Below, in pieces: positions 52,487 through 60,855 of a DNA stretch of 64,000 bases (position 1 is the stretch's first letter; every line of letters begins with the position of its first letter). The stretch is from Sphingopyxis sp. H115 (GTDB lineage: Bacteria; Pseudomonadota; Alphaproteobacteria; Sphingomonadales; Sphingomonadaceae), in NCBI RefSeq assembly GCF_001468465.1, contig NZ_LNSA01000012.1, positions 1 to 64,000 of the forward strand. Reading direction: 5' to 3'. Position numbers and translations under genes: made by a program. The notes under the pieces are model-generated. The model did not search any database and had not been told where the DNA came from. It saw only the letters and a program-made list of their open reading frames with translations.

Positions 52487-53287
52487 TTACCTTCCTGCAG
52501 GCACGACCACGTAAGCAGCAGTCGCCTGCCCGCTTGCGAGGTTGGGGTTGGAAATTGTGACGGCGATTGCACCGTCCCCGGCGATGAGTTCTTCGCGAAG
52601 CGCGATCGGTGAGGAGCTGGCATTCTCGATGCGCAGGACCTTCCCGGTCATCGTCGGGCTGCGATACTCGGTGAGGAGCTGAACCTTCATATCGCCGACG
52701 TTGACCGGGGCACGGGCCGCATCGCGGATCTCGAAGCCGGTCACCGGGCGCTGTTCGAACATCGCCCTGACGAGCCCGACAGCGCGATCCTGCAACGAAC
52801 CCGATGCTGTAAGGACCTCAGGCTTGGCGGAAGGATTTTCGATATCGGCATTCGCCACAAAAACCTGCACCGCACTGTCACCGCCAATCTGGCAGTCGAA
52901 CTTGTAGACAAGGCCCTTTTGCGTCGTCCCGAAGAAGGAGATGTTCGGCTTTGCATAGGCTTCGGGAACCGAGATGTAGATATCGCCGCGGGTGGGTTCG
53001 TGGACGATCGAGAAGTCTTGACCCTCGACGCCAGTTTGCACTCGGGACACCGACACAAACCGGTCATCCTTCAGCGAAATGCGCGTCAGGTCGGCCTTGG
53101 ATGCCCGGCAGCGAACCTCTCCATTGTCGACGGCGAGGATGTTTTCGTCAGCAAAGGCTGGCGTGGCCGCCATGACGAAGCCGACCGAGAAAAGCGCAGC
53201 GCCAAGCCCACGAAGAAAATGGCTGTCGATGCGGAAAAGCAACGGCGCGCCTGAGGCAAGGCAGAGCGTCGAGACAGAGAAGGTCAT
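52487..53287 (-). CDS. traK: TraK, VirB9-like outer-membrane core protein
   Basis: A 266-residue exported protein. The signal peptide ends near VMAATPAFADENIL. The mature part is beta-rich with TraK segments (ISVPEAYAKPNISFFGTTQKGLVYKFDCQIGGDSAVQVFVANADIE and LTEYRSPTMTGKVLRIEN). It forms the outer ring with TraV and TraB. ATG 53287 overlaps traE by ATGA; internal starts closer to the signal hydrophobic core are possible. Confidence 0.92.
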   Translation of the reverse strand: MTFSVSTLCLASGAPLLFRIDSHFLRGLGAALFSVGFVMAATPAFADENILAVDNGEVRCRASKADLTRISLKDDRFVSVSRVQTGVEGQDFSIVHEPTRGDIYISVPEAYAKPNISFFGTTQKGLVYKFDCQIGGDSAVQVFVANADIENPSAKPEVLTASGSLQDRAVGLVRAMFEQRPVTGFEIRDAARAPVNVGDMKVQLLTEYRSPTMTGKVLRIENASSSPIALREELIAGDGAIAVTISNPNLASGQATAAYVVVPAGR

Positions 53288-53850
53288 TGGTTCGCTCCTT
53301 CCTTCTTAACGACGACACCAAACCCCTTCAGGCGCAGCGACACGCCGGTGTAGGTCCAGTGAAATTCGAAGATCTTGTGCTCGCGGCGCACGTCCTTGGA
53401 TCCGACGATGGTATGAAGGACGCCGCCGACCTGGCTGGTGAGGTTTTCCGGATCGGTACGGATCCAGTTGATCGTGACAAACTGGGTCACCTGCGACCCC
53501 TCCTGTTCAGCCACGATCCGCAGGAGCTTGGCCTTGAGAGCCCCGCGCGCCTCCGGCGCGGAAATGGACACGATGCCATCAAGCCAGTACTGGAGTGTTT
53601 CGGGCGAGCGGTTGAGCGCGAGCTGCGCGGTGTCGCGCGTCACGGCCTCAAGATATTCGGGCGTGAGCGCCGCAGAGCTCAGCGTCATCTGGCTGGGCAG
53701 GATGGGCTGCAGCACGACCTCGCGGTCCCGCGTCGATGCCGCGGTGAACATGACCACCACGAGAATGCCGAGCACGACACAGATGAGCGCAAGCAGGTTG
53801 CGTTGCTTGAGGGTCCGCTGCGACGCCTCATGAGCAAAAGAGATTTCCAT
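53284..53850 (-). CDS. traE: TraE, VirB8-like inner-membrane protein
   Basis: A 188-residue protein with one membrane helix (LLALICVVLGILVVVMFTAAS) near the N-terminus and a periplasmic domain typical of TraE (LTPEYLEAVTRDTAQLALNRSPETLQYWLDGIVSI, FVTINWIRTDPENLTSQVGGVLHTIVGSKDVRREHKIFEFHWTYTGVSLRLKGFGV). Length equals that of F TraE (188). Confidence 0.95.
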   Translation of the reverse strand: MEISFAHEASQRTLKQRNLLALICVVLGILVVVMFTAASTRDREVVLQPILPSQMTLSSAALTPEYLEAVTRDTAQLALNRSPETLQYWLDGIVSISAPEARGALKAKLLRIVAEQEGSQVTQFVTINWIRTDPENLTSQVGGVLHTIVGSKDVRREHKIFEFHWTYTGVSLRLKGFGVVVKKEGANQ

Positions 53851-53851
53851 A

Positions 53852-54136
53852 TCAGCCCGCCATCACACGAAGATGAGATGGCGGAGCGACCTTCAGACCG
53901 AAGAATTCTCCCGGCAAATGCCAATAGGCAAAATGCAGGACCCAATGCATCGAACGCCCAGCTTTGACTTTGCGATAGCCGAACCACGCAGCCAGGGCCA
54001 AAAGAAGCCCGATGACAACGTGCTGAGCGAGGATGCCCCAGGTGAAGGGTATGACCATCACCAGGAATTCATCCAGGGTCCAGAACCCGATCAGTTCTGG
54101 ATCGTCGAGATGTTTTGGGATCGAATACTGGTCCAA
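53852..54136 (-). CDS. traL: TraL, VirB3-like inner-membrane protein
   Basis: A 94-residue membrane protein with the TraL pattern IPKHLDDPELIGFWTLDEFLVMVIPF at the N-terminus and two hydrophobic segments, ending in YWHLPGEFFGLKVAPPSHLRVMAG. It is 1 base from traE. Confidence 0.94.
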   Translation of the reverse strand: MDQYSIPKHLDDPELIGFWTLDEFLVMVIPFTWGILAQHVVIGLLLALAAWFGYRKVKAGRSMHWVLHFAYWHLPGEFFGLKVAPPSHLRVMAG

Positions 54137-54225
54137 GGATCAACTCCGCCAGAGGGAGGACAAGTAGCGGCAGCCCAAAGGGTGAACTGCGGTACCCTTG
54201 CCATCATGAAGCGAGGGCGCAGCGT

Positions 54226-54543
54226 TCAGACCGTGCCGGTAACCGAGGCGGTGACGATCGGAATGCCGGTCCCGGCGCCGACGCCGACGCCCACAGGGAT
54301 TGCGACCTGACCGAGCGAGAAGCGGCCCGACGCCAGCGCCACGATCCCGCCGGCGAGCGAGAGCACGGTGATGATCCGGCCCCCGGAGCCTTCAAGGAAG
54401 CCGGTGAACTGGGCGAGAGCGGTGTTGAAGGTCGTGTCGGCCCCCGCCATTGCGGCATCAGCGCCGAACACGCTGGCGGCCGCGAGCGCCGCAACCGCAA
54501 CAGCAAGCGTGCCGCTGCGATTCTTCAGATCGAGACTTGTCAT
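54226..54543 (-). CDS. traA: TraA-like F-type propilin
   Basis: A 105-residue pilin precursor. The long signal (TLAVAVAALAAASVFGADAAMA) ends near residue 33 and mature pilin of about 70 residues follows. That has two hydrophobic helices (IITVLSLAGGIVALASG and VAIPVGVGVGAGTGIPIVTASV) separated by a basic turn (RFSLGQ). The ATG at 54543 follows AAAGGGAAA. It is first in the tra operon and lies next to the 22-bp repeat array. Confidence 0.9.
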   Translation of the reverse strand: MTSLDLKNRSGTLAVAVAALAAASVFGADAAMAGADTTFNTALAQFTGFLEGSGGRIITVLSLAGGIVALASGRFSLGQVAIPVGVGVGAGTGIPIVTASVTGTV

Positions 54544-54659
54544 TGAGTTTTCCCTTTCGGTTGGATGCTGGCGTCTGCCGCCACAGCCAAAATCCGACCG
54601 AGGAGAACCTTTTCTCAACAGCGAAGTGTCAGGATTTCTAAGGAAATGAGAGATTGGGG

Positions 54660-54813
54660 CAGAATTGAACCCCACCCAGGATTCGATTCGCTCCCAGCCT
54701 GGGAATGAGTATTTCCCACCGTGGTCCAATTTGCGACCCACACCGGGGATATTTGTGCCCCACAGCGGGCGAAAATCAGCCCCAAGGTGGAGAGGAATCC
54801 GCCCCACGGGTAA
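54660..54813. repeat. Seven 22-bp direct repeats (iteron-like array)
   Basis: A CCCAC-type core (CCCAC, CCCAG or CCCAA) recurs exactly every 22 bases, starting at 54671, 54693, 54715, 54737, 54759, 54781 and 54803. The consensus is roughly AATTTGCGCCCCACNNNGG. The period is two helix turns, so all copies face one side of the DNA. The array fills the spacer between divergent traA and the 129-residue protein gene, which suggests cooperative binding for transfer control, an origin, or partition. The rest of 54544-54888 holds only leader sequences. Confidence 0.85.
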
Positions 54814-54888
54814 AAGGATGACCCGGAAACCGCGCAGTTGCAGGATGACAAGTTCAGACGCTGCCACATCGAGAGAAAGGAGATCGAA

Positions 54889-55278
54889 TTGAGCAAAAGC
54901 ACGCATGTAGCCCACGAGATTTCCATCAGCGCACACGCCTTCGAAGATATCGTCAGGGCCATCGCAGCACTCAGCCTTGAGCAGACGCGCTTTGTTACGT
55001 TCAAAGACGTCATTCTCCATGCGCTGGAGCGGTATCCAGCCCTCAAAGATGGACATTCCGCAGCGCTGGAGACCCTGCTTCCGGTGGACGGACCCGTTCG
55101 GATCTACGTCCGTCTCAATTCTACGGACAATGCGGCGGTCGAGCGGCTGAAAGGCGAGCTGAACGCCGCTACCAAGGCTCATTGCGGGGTGCGCGAAACA
55201 CTGATTTTCTGCGCAATGTTGGTAGCGGAAGGCGAATTTTCCGCTTGCAAAATGCAAATCGACAAAGTCAAACTATGA
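54889..55278 (+). CDS. Small protein divergent from the tra operon
   Basis: A 129-residue protein starting at TTG 54889, with AAAGGAG at 54876-54882. It is mainly helical (AFEDIVRAIAALSLEQTRFVTFKDVILHALERYPAL, then AAVERLKGELNAATKAHCGVRETLIFCAMLVA). It may be a DNA-binding regulator that acts on the 22-bp array beside it, since it is transcribed away from the array. That is inference; the family is not recognised. Confidence 0.65.
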   Translation: MSKSTHVAHEISISAHAFEDIVRAIAALSLEQTRFVTFKDVILHALERYPALKDGHSAALETLLPVDGPVRIYVRLNSTDNAAVERLKGELNAATKAHCGVRETLIFCAMLVAEGEFSACKMQIDKVKL

Positions 55279-55318
55279 AACTGCATGGAGTGGAATACAT
55301 GGGATCGTGGAGGCACGC

Positions 55319-55810
55319 ATGTGCGAAGGGACGGAAGATGGAGTCGCCAGCAGAGCTCACAGCGTAAACCAACTGTATGCAGCGCTCATCAAGGAACAGA
55401 TGAGGCTGCAGAACACAAGCTTGCGCAAATTGACCGATGAAGGCGTGATCAAAGAAAGTCGGCGTAAAAAGTTCTTCGACAAGGTCGAAGATGGAAACCT
55501 GACGATCGACGAATTCCAACGCGTCCTGCTCCATCTGAAAATCGACCCTATCCGAGCAGGCCTCGTTCTGCTGTGCTATGAAAGCGCTAGCTCCTACGAA
55601 GACCCATGCTGCGAGACGACGGCATTGGTTGCGGTCGCACTGGCGGCCCGGCTACCAAGCGAACTCGCAGCCTGCGAAGGGCAGTTCGAGACCATTCGTC
55701 AAAGCCTGTGTGACACGATCGCCCGCAAGACATCGTCGGCCATCGCCAAACACCATATGTCGCTCGAAAGCCGGCATAACGGCGGCGGTTTTGAACATGC
55801 CTACGCTTGA
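55319..55810 (+). CDS. Uncharacterised HTH-like protein
   Basis: A 163-residue protein. GGAGG 5 bases before ATG 55319 sets the start. The N-terminal half (VNQLYAALIKEQMRLQNTSLRKLTDEGVIKESRRKKFFDKVEDGNLTIDEFQRVLLHLKID) has the helix spacing of a small XRE-like fold. The C-terminal half is helical with two adjacent Cys (EDPCCETT). Co-oriented with the neighbouring small genes; probably a plasmid regulator. Confidence 0.6.
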   Translation: MCEGTEDGVASRAHSVNQLYAALIKEQMRLQNTSLRKLTDEGVIKESRRKKFFDKVEDGNLTIDEFQRVLLHLKIDPIRAGLVLLCYESASSYEDPCCETTALVAVALAARLPSELAACEGQFETIRQSLCDTIARKTSSAIAKHHMSLESRHNGGGFEHAYA

Positions 55811-55900
55811 GCCTTGTACGGCGGAACGAGCCCGCGCTGCATGACGAACCGCGTGACTGGTCACGGGCAAACGCCCTGCACCGCACAGCGAAGCGCAAAT

Positions 55901-56116
55901 ATGGCGCAGCACCGGAAAGCGGAGCAAAGACGCAAACGCCGTCAGGATGGTTTGCGCCCCCTCGAAATCTGGCTGCCAGCAGCCATGATTGCGATGATTG
56001 ACGAGCTCAAAAGGGATAATCTGTCGTCCCGAGAGGCGATCATCACGGCAATCGTGGCGAAAACGCTGAGCGTCAGGCCACCTGAAACATCTGAAGGACA
56101 ACCGATGATGCTCTGA
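55901..56116 (+). CDS. Ribbon-helix-helix-like small protein
   Basis: A 71-residue protein with a very basic N-terminus (MAQHRKAEQRRKRRQDG) and a ribbon-helix-helix pattern (LRPLEIWLPAAMIAMIDELKRDNLSSREAIITAIVAKTL). Such proteins act as plasmid repressors or relaxosome factors. Starts further upstream (55841 or TTG 55814) are possible. A strong hairpin follows the stop. Confidence 0.6.
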   Translation: MAQHRKAEQRRKRRQDGLRPLEIWLPAAMIAMIDELKRDNLSSREAIITAIVAKTLSVRPPETSEGQPMML

Positions 56117-56121
56117 AATTG

Positions 56122-56153
56122 AAAGGGGGCCCCGCGCCAACGGGACCCCCTTT
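56122..56153 (+). terminator. Rho-independent terminator after the RHH gene
   Basis: AAAGGGGGCCCC pairs with GGGACCCCCTTT with one mismatch around a short loop, flanked by A and T runs so that it may work in both directions. It ends the plus-strand group of small genes. Confidence 0.75.
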
Positions 56154-56312
56154 AACGCATCCTGTTGCCAGAGCGCCAAGTTCACCTCGCTTTCTAGCAA
56201 CAGACCGAATGGCAAACAAGCGCTTCTGCGCGCGATGAAACGCGCCCGAACGCTGCCAAGAATCGCCGCACCAGCTGGTGCATATGAAAGGGAGGTCAGC
56301 GACGCAGACATG

Positions 56313-56382
56313 AAAAACCCGGGCAGCGCCCGGGCCTTTCGAAGGAAGCTGTAATTTGCCGCGCCAAAGCGTGGCGAGAGAC
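56313..56382 (-). ncRNA. Candidate antisense RNA upstream of repC
   Basis: The minus strand has a textbook terminator at 56313-56334 (CCCGGGC-AGC-GCCCGGG hairpin followed by TTTTT), but no minus-strand protein gene lies upstream of it. A weak promoter (TTGCAA at 56411-56416, TAGCTT at 56389-56394, 16-base spacer) would give an RNA of about 70 bases. RepABC-type plasmids use such a counter-transcribed RNA before repC to limit copy number. Promoter assignment is tentative. The rest of 56154-56486 contains a 5-3-5 palindrome (CGCAACGTTTGCG at 56425) and no gene. Confidence 0.4.
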
Positions 56383-56486
56383 ACCGGCAAGCTACCTGCT
56401 CCCTCACAACTTGCAAGCATTTTTCGCAACGTTTGCGGGCAATGTTTTTTGTCTGTGCCGCACCTCAGGACTGAGGAAGCGAAGGG

Positions 56487-57965
56487 ATGACTATTGTCCA
56501 GAATCAGGCAGCCTGGGAGGTGGATAGCCGCCGCCGGGGAGGGCCAGCAGCGATCGGCGCCTGTCTGCCAAAACTGGGGATGCTCGAGACCGAACAGCTG
56601 ACCAAGATCGCCTTCATGGAAGACCCGGCAGATCGGGCAAGACATGCTGCGCGCGTCAGCAAGATGATGCGAGGGTTCGGACATACCGGGACCGAAAGTG
56701 CAGGCAGACAGCGGCGGCGCAAACTGCTCGATATCATCGAGACCTTCGTGAGAATGCCGCCCGTGACTATCGATGTTCCGAGGATCGTCTGGCGCGATCT
56801 TTACGATGCCGCCGCGAGCATCGCCGCCATGAATATCGACTGGGACAGCCGCTGCGGCCCCCTCATCGCCGCCTCGAACGACCATCTCAAATGCCGGATA
56901 GGATGGACCGCCGCGCGCAAGAACATCAGGCGCCTTGCCGAATACGGCCTGATCATCCCCTATTGCCTCGCGGGCAACGGCAAACGATTTCTTGGATCAC
57001 GAGACAGCCTGGATCGCTCTGACGCCTCAGGATGGTCGCTAGCCCCGCTGCTCCTCCTCGAAGATTACCTCACACAGCTCGCCGCCACCGAAAAGGCCCT
57101 GGCCGAGCAGAACCTGATCCTGCCCAAGGAGATTCGAAAGGCAACAAGCAGCGCCTACCGGCTGCTGCGGCCGTTCGAGCAGGGCCACCCCTGGGCTGAC
57201 AAGGCCAGAAAGAAGCTCGATGCGATCGCTGCGGCGCGGCGCATATACCAGAGGCGGAAAGGATCCATGGACGCGATCGGCGTGCTCGGCCGCCTCGCCG
57301 AGGTCGCAACGCGGCTGCTTGATCGGTTGTCAGAGCGCATATCGCTCGGCGAGATTGCGTCGCTGACACCTTCCGGGGACACTAGGGTGCGCCGGGATGG
57401 CCACCATCAATACAGTCCTGAAGAAGCTCTTGAATCTGTATCCGGCTTGGCGGAGGGCGCTTGCCGACGGGAACCTGATGACGTTCGAACCACGCCTGAT
57501 GCCGACAGGGTGAAGCAAGAAACAGCCGATGCTTGTCAGAACGCGCTGGTCTCTGCCGACACGAATGATGTCTACGGCATCCAGCGATCGGGGTTCGTTT
57601 GGGCCGAAGCCTCTGCCCTCTTCCCTTTCATCGACGGTATGGTCGAAATCGCGAGACGGCCCGGCCTGACCGAGCTTCACGCGGTCGCTCGCGTCTGCCA
57701 GATAGGTCAGGCTACAGCCGCTCGGGCAAGCGCCATGCTAGGGACAGAGATCGCACTCCTCTGCGCGCTAATCACCGGGCATCACCTGGCCAACGGACAA
57801 ATCCGCAAGACCCCCGATGCATACATGCAAGCACTGGTGCGGCGCGCCCGCAGCGGTGAGCTCAATCTCGGCCACACGCTGCTCGGCCGCAGAAAGGCAG
57901 TATTCGGCCAGGGGGATACAAGGGCTTCGAATATGCGTATCTCTGTTCGATCATCGATGCACTAG
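56487..57965 (+). CDS. repC: RepC-like plasmid replication initiator
   Basis: A 492-residue protein with the two-domain layout of RepC. The N-terminal winged-helix region includes the hallmark GWSLAPLLLLEDYL. A variable linker (about 310-360) follows, then the RepC C-terminal domain (HAVARVCQIGQATAARASAMLGTEIALLCALITGHHLANGQIRKTPDAYMQALVRRARSGELNLGHTLLG region). RepC normally initiates replication at an origin within its own gene. No repA or repB precedes it here, so it is a solo repC, unlike classical repABC. The window's other partition-like protein lacks an active P-loop. The start is preceded by GAAGCGAAGGG. Confidence 0.85.
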   Translation: MTIVQNQAAWEVDSRRRGGPAAIGACLPKLGMLETEQLTKIAFMEDPADRARHAARVSKMMRGFGHTGTESAGRQRRRKLLDIIETFVRMPPVTIDVPRIVWRDLYDAAASIAAMNIDWDSRCGPLIAASNDHLKCRIGWTAARKNIRRLAEYGLIIPYCLAGNGKRFLGSRDSLDRSDASGWSLAPLLLLEDYLTQLAATEKALAEQNLILPKEIRKATSSAYRLLRPFEQGHPWADKARKKLDAIAAARRIYQRRKGSMDAIGVLGRLAEVATRLLDRLSERISLGEIASLTPSGDTRVRRDGHHQYSPEEALESVSGLAEGACRREPDDVRTTPDADRVKQETADACQNALVSADTNDVYGIQRSGFVWAEASALFPFIDGMVEIARRPGLTELHAVARVCQIGQATAARASAMLGTEIALLCALITGHHLANGQIRKTPDAYMQALVRRARSGELNLGHTLLGRRKAVFGQGDTRASNMRISVRSSMH

Positions 57966-57974
57966 GTCCGACTC

Positions 57975-58250
57975 ATGAAGCAGGAAGCCCTTATCGCTTG
58001 GACATCGCTCTACATCGGCGTGGGAATGATGGCGCTGATCTGCGCAGTGCTCTCAGTTGTCGTCACGGCTGACGACTGGCGGAGTGGCAGGTGGCGACCC
58101 ACGCACCAAACGGGGCTCCAGAAAGCTCTGGTCATCCCGAAGCTCTGGCTGCGCTGGCAGCTCAACTACCTCAAGGGCGCGCCAGTCATCCTGGCAATCA
58201 GCGTGTACTATGCTCGGCACGTCGGTTTCTCAGTGTTCTGGGACGTCTGA
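57975..58250 (+). CDS. Small membrane protein downstream of repC
   Basis: A 91-residue protein with two membrane helices (LIAWTSLYIGVGMMALICAVLSVVV and APVILAISVYYARHVGFSVFW). A basic cytoplasmic loop (RSGRWRPTHQTGLQKALVIPKLWLRW) joins them. It is 9 bases after repC and converges with the transglycosylase gene, overlapping it by 21 bases. Family not recognised. Confidence 0.6.
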   Translation: MKQEALIAWTSLYIGVGMMALICAVLSVVVTADDWRSGRWRPTHQTGLQKALVIPKLWLRWQLNYLKGAPVILAISVYYARHVGFSVFWDV

Positions 58251-59111
58251 TCGTCCATCGAATGAGGCAAGCATTACCCTGCGAAACGGATTGGGCGCGG
58301 GAAGTGCTGCCGAAGTCAGCGACACGCCGCCGGTCGAATTCGGAATGCCAATTGAGCCCATGATCGTACGCACATAGTTGCGGGTCTCACGAAACGGCGG
58401 GATACCGCCAAATTGGTCCACGCGTCCCGGGCCTGCATTATAGGCAGCCAGTGCAAGCTCCCATGTCCCGAAGCGATCCAACTGCTCGCGCAGATACCGC
58501 GCGCCGCCGACAAGGTTTTGCCGCACATCCCAAGGGTCGGTGACACGCAGATATTGGGCCGTACCGGGCATAAGCTGAGCCATGCCCATCGCACCGGCAC
58601 TGCTTCGGGCGAAGGGACGATATCTGCTTTCCTGCGCCAGCAAGGCGTCAAATAGAACAACGGGCACGCCGGCATCGCAAGCGACGTCGACGATCAGGTT
58701 GAAATAGGCGGTCCGGCGAGCCTGAGCATCGCCGCTGATACCATATCGCGGGAAGAAGCTGCGGGACTGGCAGAGTGGGTCATCCTGCGAAGGGCGGAAT
58801 GGTGAAGAAGCAGGGCTCATGAATGATGCACCTGCCCGCATCCACGAAGGAACAGCGGGACGCGCGGCATAGGGATTGATCGTGAAGCTGTGAGGGACCA
58901 ACTCAAAGTCGCCGTGCAACTCTGGTGAAAACGCATCCACTGGAGCCGGAGGCACTTCCACTGATTGCTCGAGATCGACCGCCCCGCGCAACTGTGGGCG
59001 GAGCACAGCAAAATCCGGTTTTGCCTCTGGCACAAACACGTCGAGCATGGCTTCGCGCGCCGATGATGGCGTCGGCGTCAAAGCGACCAGCAAAAATAGA
59101 AGATTTTTCAT
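58230..59111 (-). CDS. Lytic transglycosylase of the transfer region (SLT domain)
   Basis: A 293-residue exported enzyme that opens peptidoglycan for the transfer apparatus. ATG 59111 follows AAAGGTG and gives a signal peptide (MKNLLFLLVALTPTPSSA). The C-terminal SLT domain has the catalytic Glu in LLAQESRYRPFARSSAGAMGMAQLMPGTAQYL, then GGARYLREQLDRFGTWELALAAYNAGPGRV. The middle part is unlike other domains. It is the P19/VirB1-like enzyme of this plasmid, though it lies outside the main tra operon. Confidence 0.92.
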   Translation of the reverse strand: MKNLLFLLVALTPTPSSAREAMLDVFVPEAKPDFAVLRPQLRGAVDLEQSVEVPPAPVDAFSPELHGDFELVPHSFTINPYAARPAVPSWMRAGASFMSPASSPFRPSQDDPLCQSRSFFPRYGISGDAQARRTAYFNLIVDVACDAGVPVVLFDALLAQESRYRPFARSSAGAMGMAQLMPGTAQYLRVTDPWDVRQNLVGGARYLREQLDRFGTWELALAAYNAGPGRVDQFGGIPPFRETRNYVRTIMGSIGIPNSTGGVSLTSAALPAPNPFRRVMLASFDGRSDVPEH

Positions 59112-59298
59112 GACCACACCTTTCGGCGTGGTTCGGATATCGCCCCACTTTTCTAAATGAACAGGCGGGGCATGGCAATCGCCCAGAATCTGGCATCGCA
59201 CAGACGAAAGCGGCGTTGGCCATCGCGAGCCGTGCCGGAGAAGGTCGGGTCGATCCAGAGGGGAAAGATGGTGAGGCTGAGCTGAGAGGAGCGAGTTT

Positions 59299-60135
59299 AT
59301 GCTAGTTGCGCTCAAACCCACCCAGGAGACCATCGACATCGTTGCTGCGCTGAAGGGCCGTTGGCACGGTTCCTACGCGATGTGCATCTGCCCTGCGCAT
59401 GCAGACCGAACGCCGTCACTTTCAGTCCGGCAGGGCGAGCGGGGTATTCTGGTCCACTGTTTTGCGGGATGCCGCAGCGAGGATGTCCTGCGCGAAATCG
59501 GTCGGACCAAACCGATCCTGAATTCCTCTGCCCCAAGCTATCAGCCAGAACGAACTGCGCCAAACGTCAGAAGGATATGGGATCAGGCCACGGAGATCCG
59601 CGGAACGCTCGGTGAAGTCTACCTTCGGTCGCGGCGGCTGCCAATCGACCTCCCCGACTTACGCTTCCATCCGCGGTGCCCATTCGGCCGCAAGCCTAAG
59701 ACCACCTTCCGGCCCGCGATACTGGTCGGTGTCAGAACCGGGCACCGGATGACGGCCATCCAGCGGATCAGGCTGACCAACGACGGAACATGGCATGATG
59801 GCAAATTCATGCTCGGAAAGCCTGAACGGGGCGCGTGGGCACCGCAGTTCGAGGGCGACGTGCTCGCCATTGCTGAGGGCATGGAGGATGCGGCGAGCTA
59901 TACTCAGATCAAAGGAGTCCCTTGCTGGGCAGCACTCGGGAATAAGCGTCTCGCGCTAATCAACGTTCCGGACCAAGTTGGCACCCTTTACATCGCCGCG
60001 GACAACGATGGTCCAGGCCGATACGCTGCAATGGCGGCAGTTGGATCACATAACATACCAGAAAGGCAGCTCTTGCGTGATCCGCCGCCAAGGCCTTTCC
60101 ACGATTGGGCAGAAGCTCAGAGCCATATCCGTTAA
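59299..60135 (+). CDS. CHC2 zinc-finger / Toprim primase-like protein
   Basis: A 278-residue protein. It has an N-terminal CHC2-type zinc finger (CPAHADRTPSLSV...VHCFAGC), then a helical region and a C-terminal Toprim domain (VLAIAEGMEDAASY with the catalytic Glu, LYIAADNDGPGR with the Asp pair). This layout belongs to DNA primases and plasmid Toprim proteins. It may prime the transferred strand or plasmid replication. GAGAGGAG precedes the ATG. Confidence 0.9.
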   Translation: MLVALKPTQETIDIVAALKGRWHGSYAMCICPAHADRTPSLSVRQGERGILVHCFAGCRSEDVLREIGRTKPILNSSAPSYQPERTAPNVRRIWDQATEIRGTLGEVYLRSRRLPIDLPDLRFHPRCPFGRKPKTTFRPAILVGVRTGHRMTAIQRIRLTNDGTWHDGKFMLGKPERGAWAPQFEGDVLAIAEGMEDAASYTQIKGVPCWAALGNKRLALINVPDQVGTLYIAADNDGPGRYAAMAAVGSHNIPERQLLRDPPPRPFHDWAEAQSHIR

Positions 60136-60447
60136 ATGAACATCAGGCTGAGTGTCGGCGATGAAGATCGGGCGCGAGGCACCGACAAACGCTGTAAGCT
60201 GTTGAACGAGCCATTCGGAAACATACCGCAAACTTGCCGGTCGAATTTCAGCATCGATATGCAGTTCCGACTTCCGCCGTCGAAGTTCATAGGCCACACC
60301 ATCATAGAAAACGGATCGGTCCATTGAGGAACCCGTTTCAAGCAGTGCAGCGAAACTACGCAGACCGATTACTTGCATCTTTCCCACTACAAAGCTTGCG
60401 GGATTATCAATCGCGTCAATTCGATTTATGGCGAACCATTTGCCCAT
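60046..60447 (-). CDS. Uncharacterised protein overlapping the primase-like gene
   Basis: A 133-residue soluble protein (FAINRIDAIDNPASFVVGKMQVIGLRSFAALLE, RRKSELHIDAEIRPASLRYVSEWLVQQLTAFV). Family unknown. Its 3' end overlaps the convergent primase-like gene by 90 bases, which lowers confidence. The amino-acid composition is nevertheless ordinary for a real protein. The ATG at 60447 is preferred over a TTG at 60477. Confidence 0.45.
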   Translation of the reverse strand: MGKWFAINRIDAIDNPASFVVGKMQVIGLRSFAALLETGSSMDRSVFYDGVAYELRRRKSELHIDAEIRPASLRYVSEWLVQQLTAFVGASRPIFIADTQPDVHLTDMALSFCPIVERPWRRITQELPFWYVM

Positions 60448-60556
60448 GAAATCTCGGATTTTCGGTGATGGGGCCAAAGGAAAACGCTATCACTTCAAGA
60501 CACAGCTTGGTTTTATCCTGTATGTCAATTATACTGCCGCTGACTTCGGTTAAAAT

Positions 60557-60855
60557 CCGTTGTCAACAGATCGCGCCGGTGCCCGAGAGGGTTTAATTCG
60601 GGAACACGGTGAGGAGCGGCTTTTGCTGATCCGAGTCCGAGGCTGTCCCTGCAACTGTAAGCGGCGAGCGCGATGCACATCGCTTCCACCTTCGGGCGGG
60701 AGCAGCCACTGGGCCGGACGCTAAGTCATGCGGGGCCTGGGAAGGCCGTGCATCAAGCTGTGACCCGCGAGCCAGGAGACCTGCCGGCGCTTGGTCGCTC
60801 TTGCTGCGGTCCAGGGGATGGCCATGGCACGGTAAACCTCCGTCTGAGCGACGAA
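60557..60855 (+). repeat. Direct repeat copy 1 containing a cobalamin riboswitch
   Basis: About 299 bases nearly identical to 61536-61833. Differences are single substitutions and a short indel near 60722-60735. Similarity begins at CCGTTGTCAACAG and ends at GAGCGACGAA; flanks are unrelated. Confidence 0.9.
60575..60789 (+). promoter_or_regulatory. Cobalamin riboswitch, copy 1
   Basis: Shows the conserved B12 riboswitch blocks in order: CCGGTGCCCGAGAGG, GGGAACACGGTGAGG, GGCTGTCCCTGCAACTGTAAGCGG, GCCACTGG, TGGGAAGGCC and GCGAGCCAGGAGACCTGCCGG. A later GGTCGCTC...GAGCGAC pairing (about 60792-60852) may be the expression platform. The gene downstream (61005) has no evident B12 role. Confidence 0.93.

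Noticed and set aside
54660-54813. The 22-bp array as a possible CRISPR
   Set aside because: The repeats are contiguous and degenerate with no spacers, and there are no cas genes.
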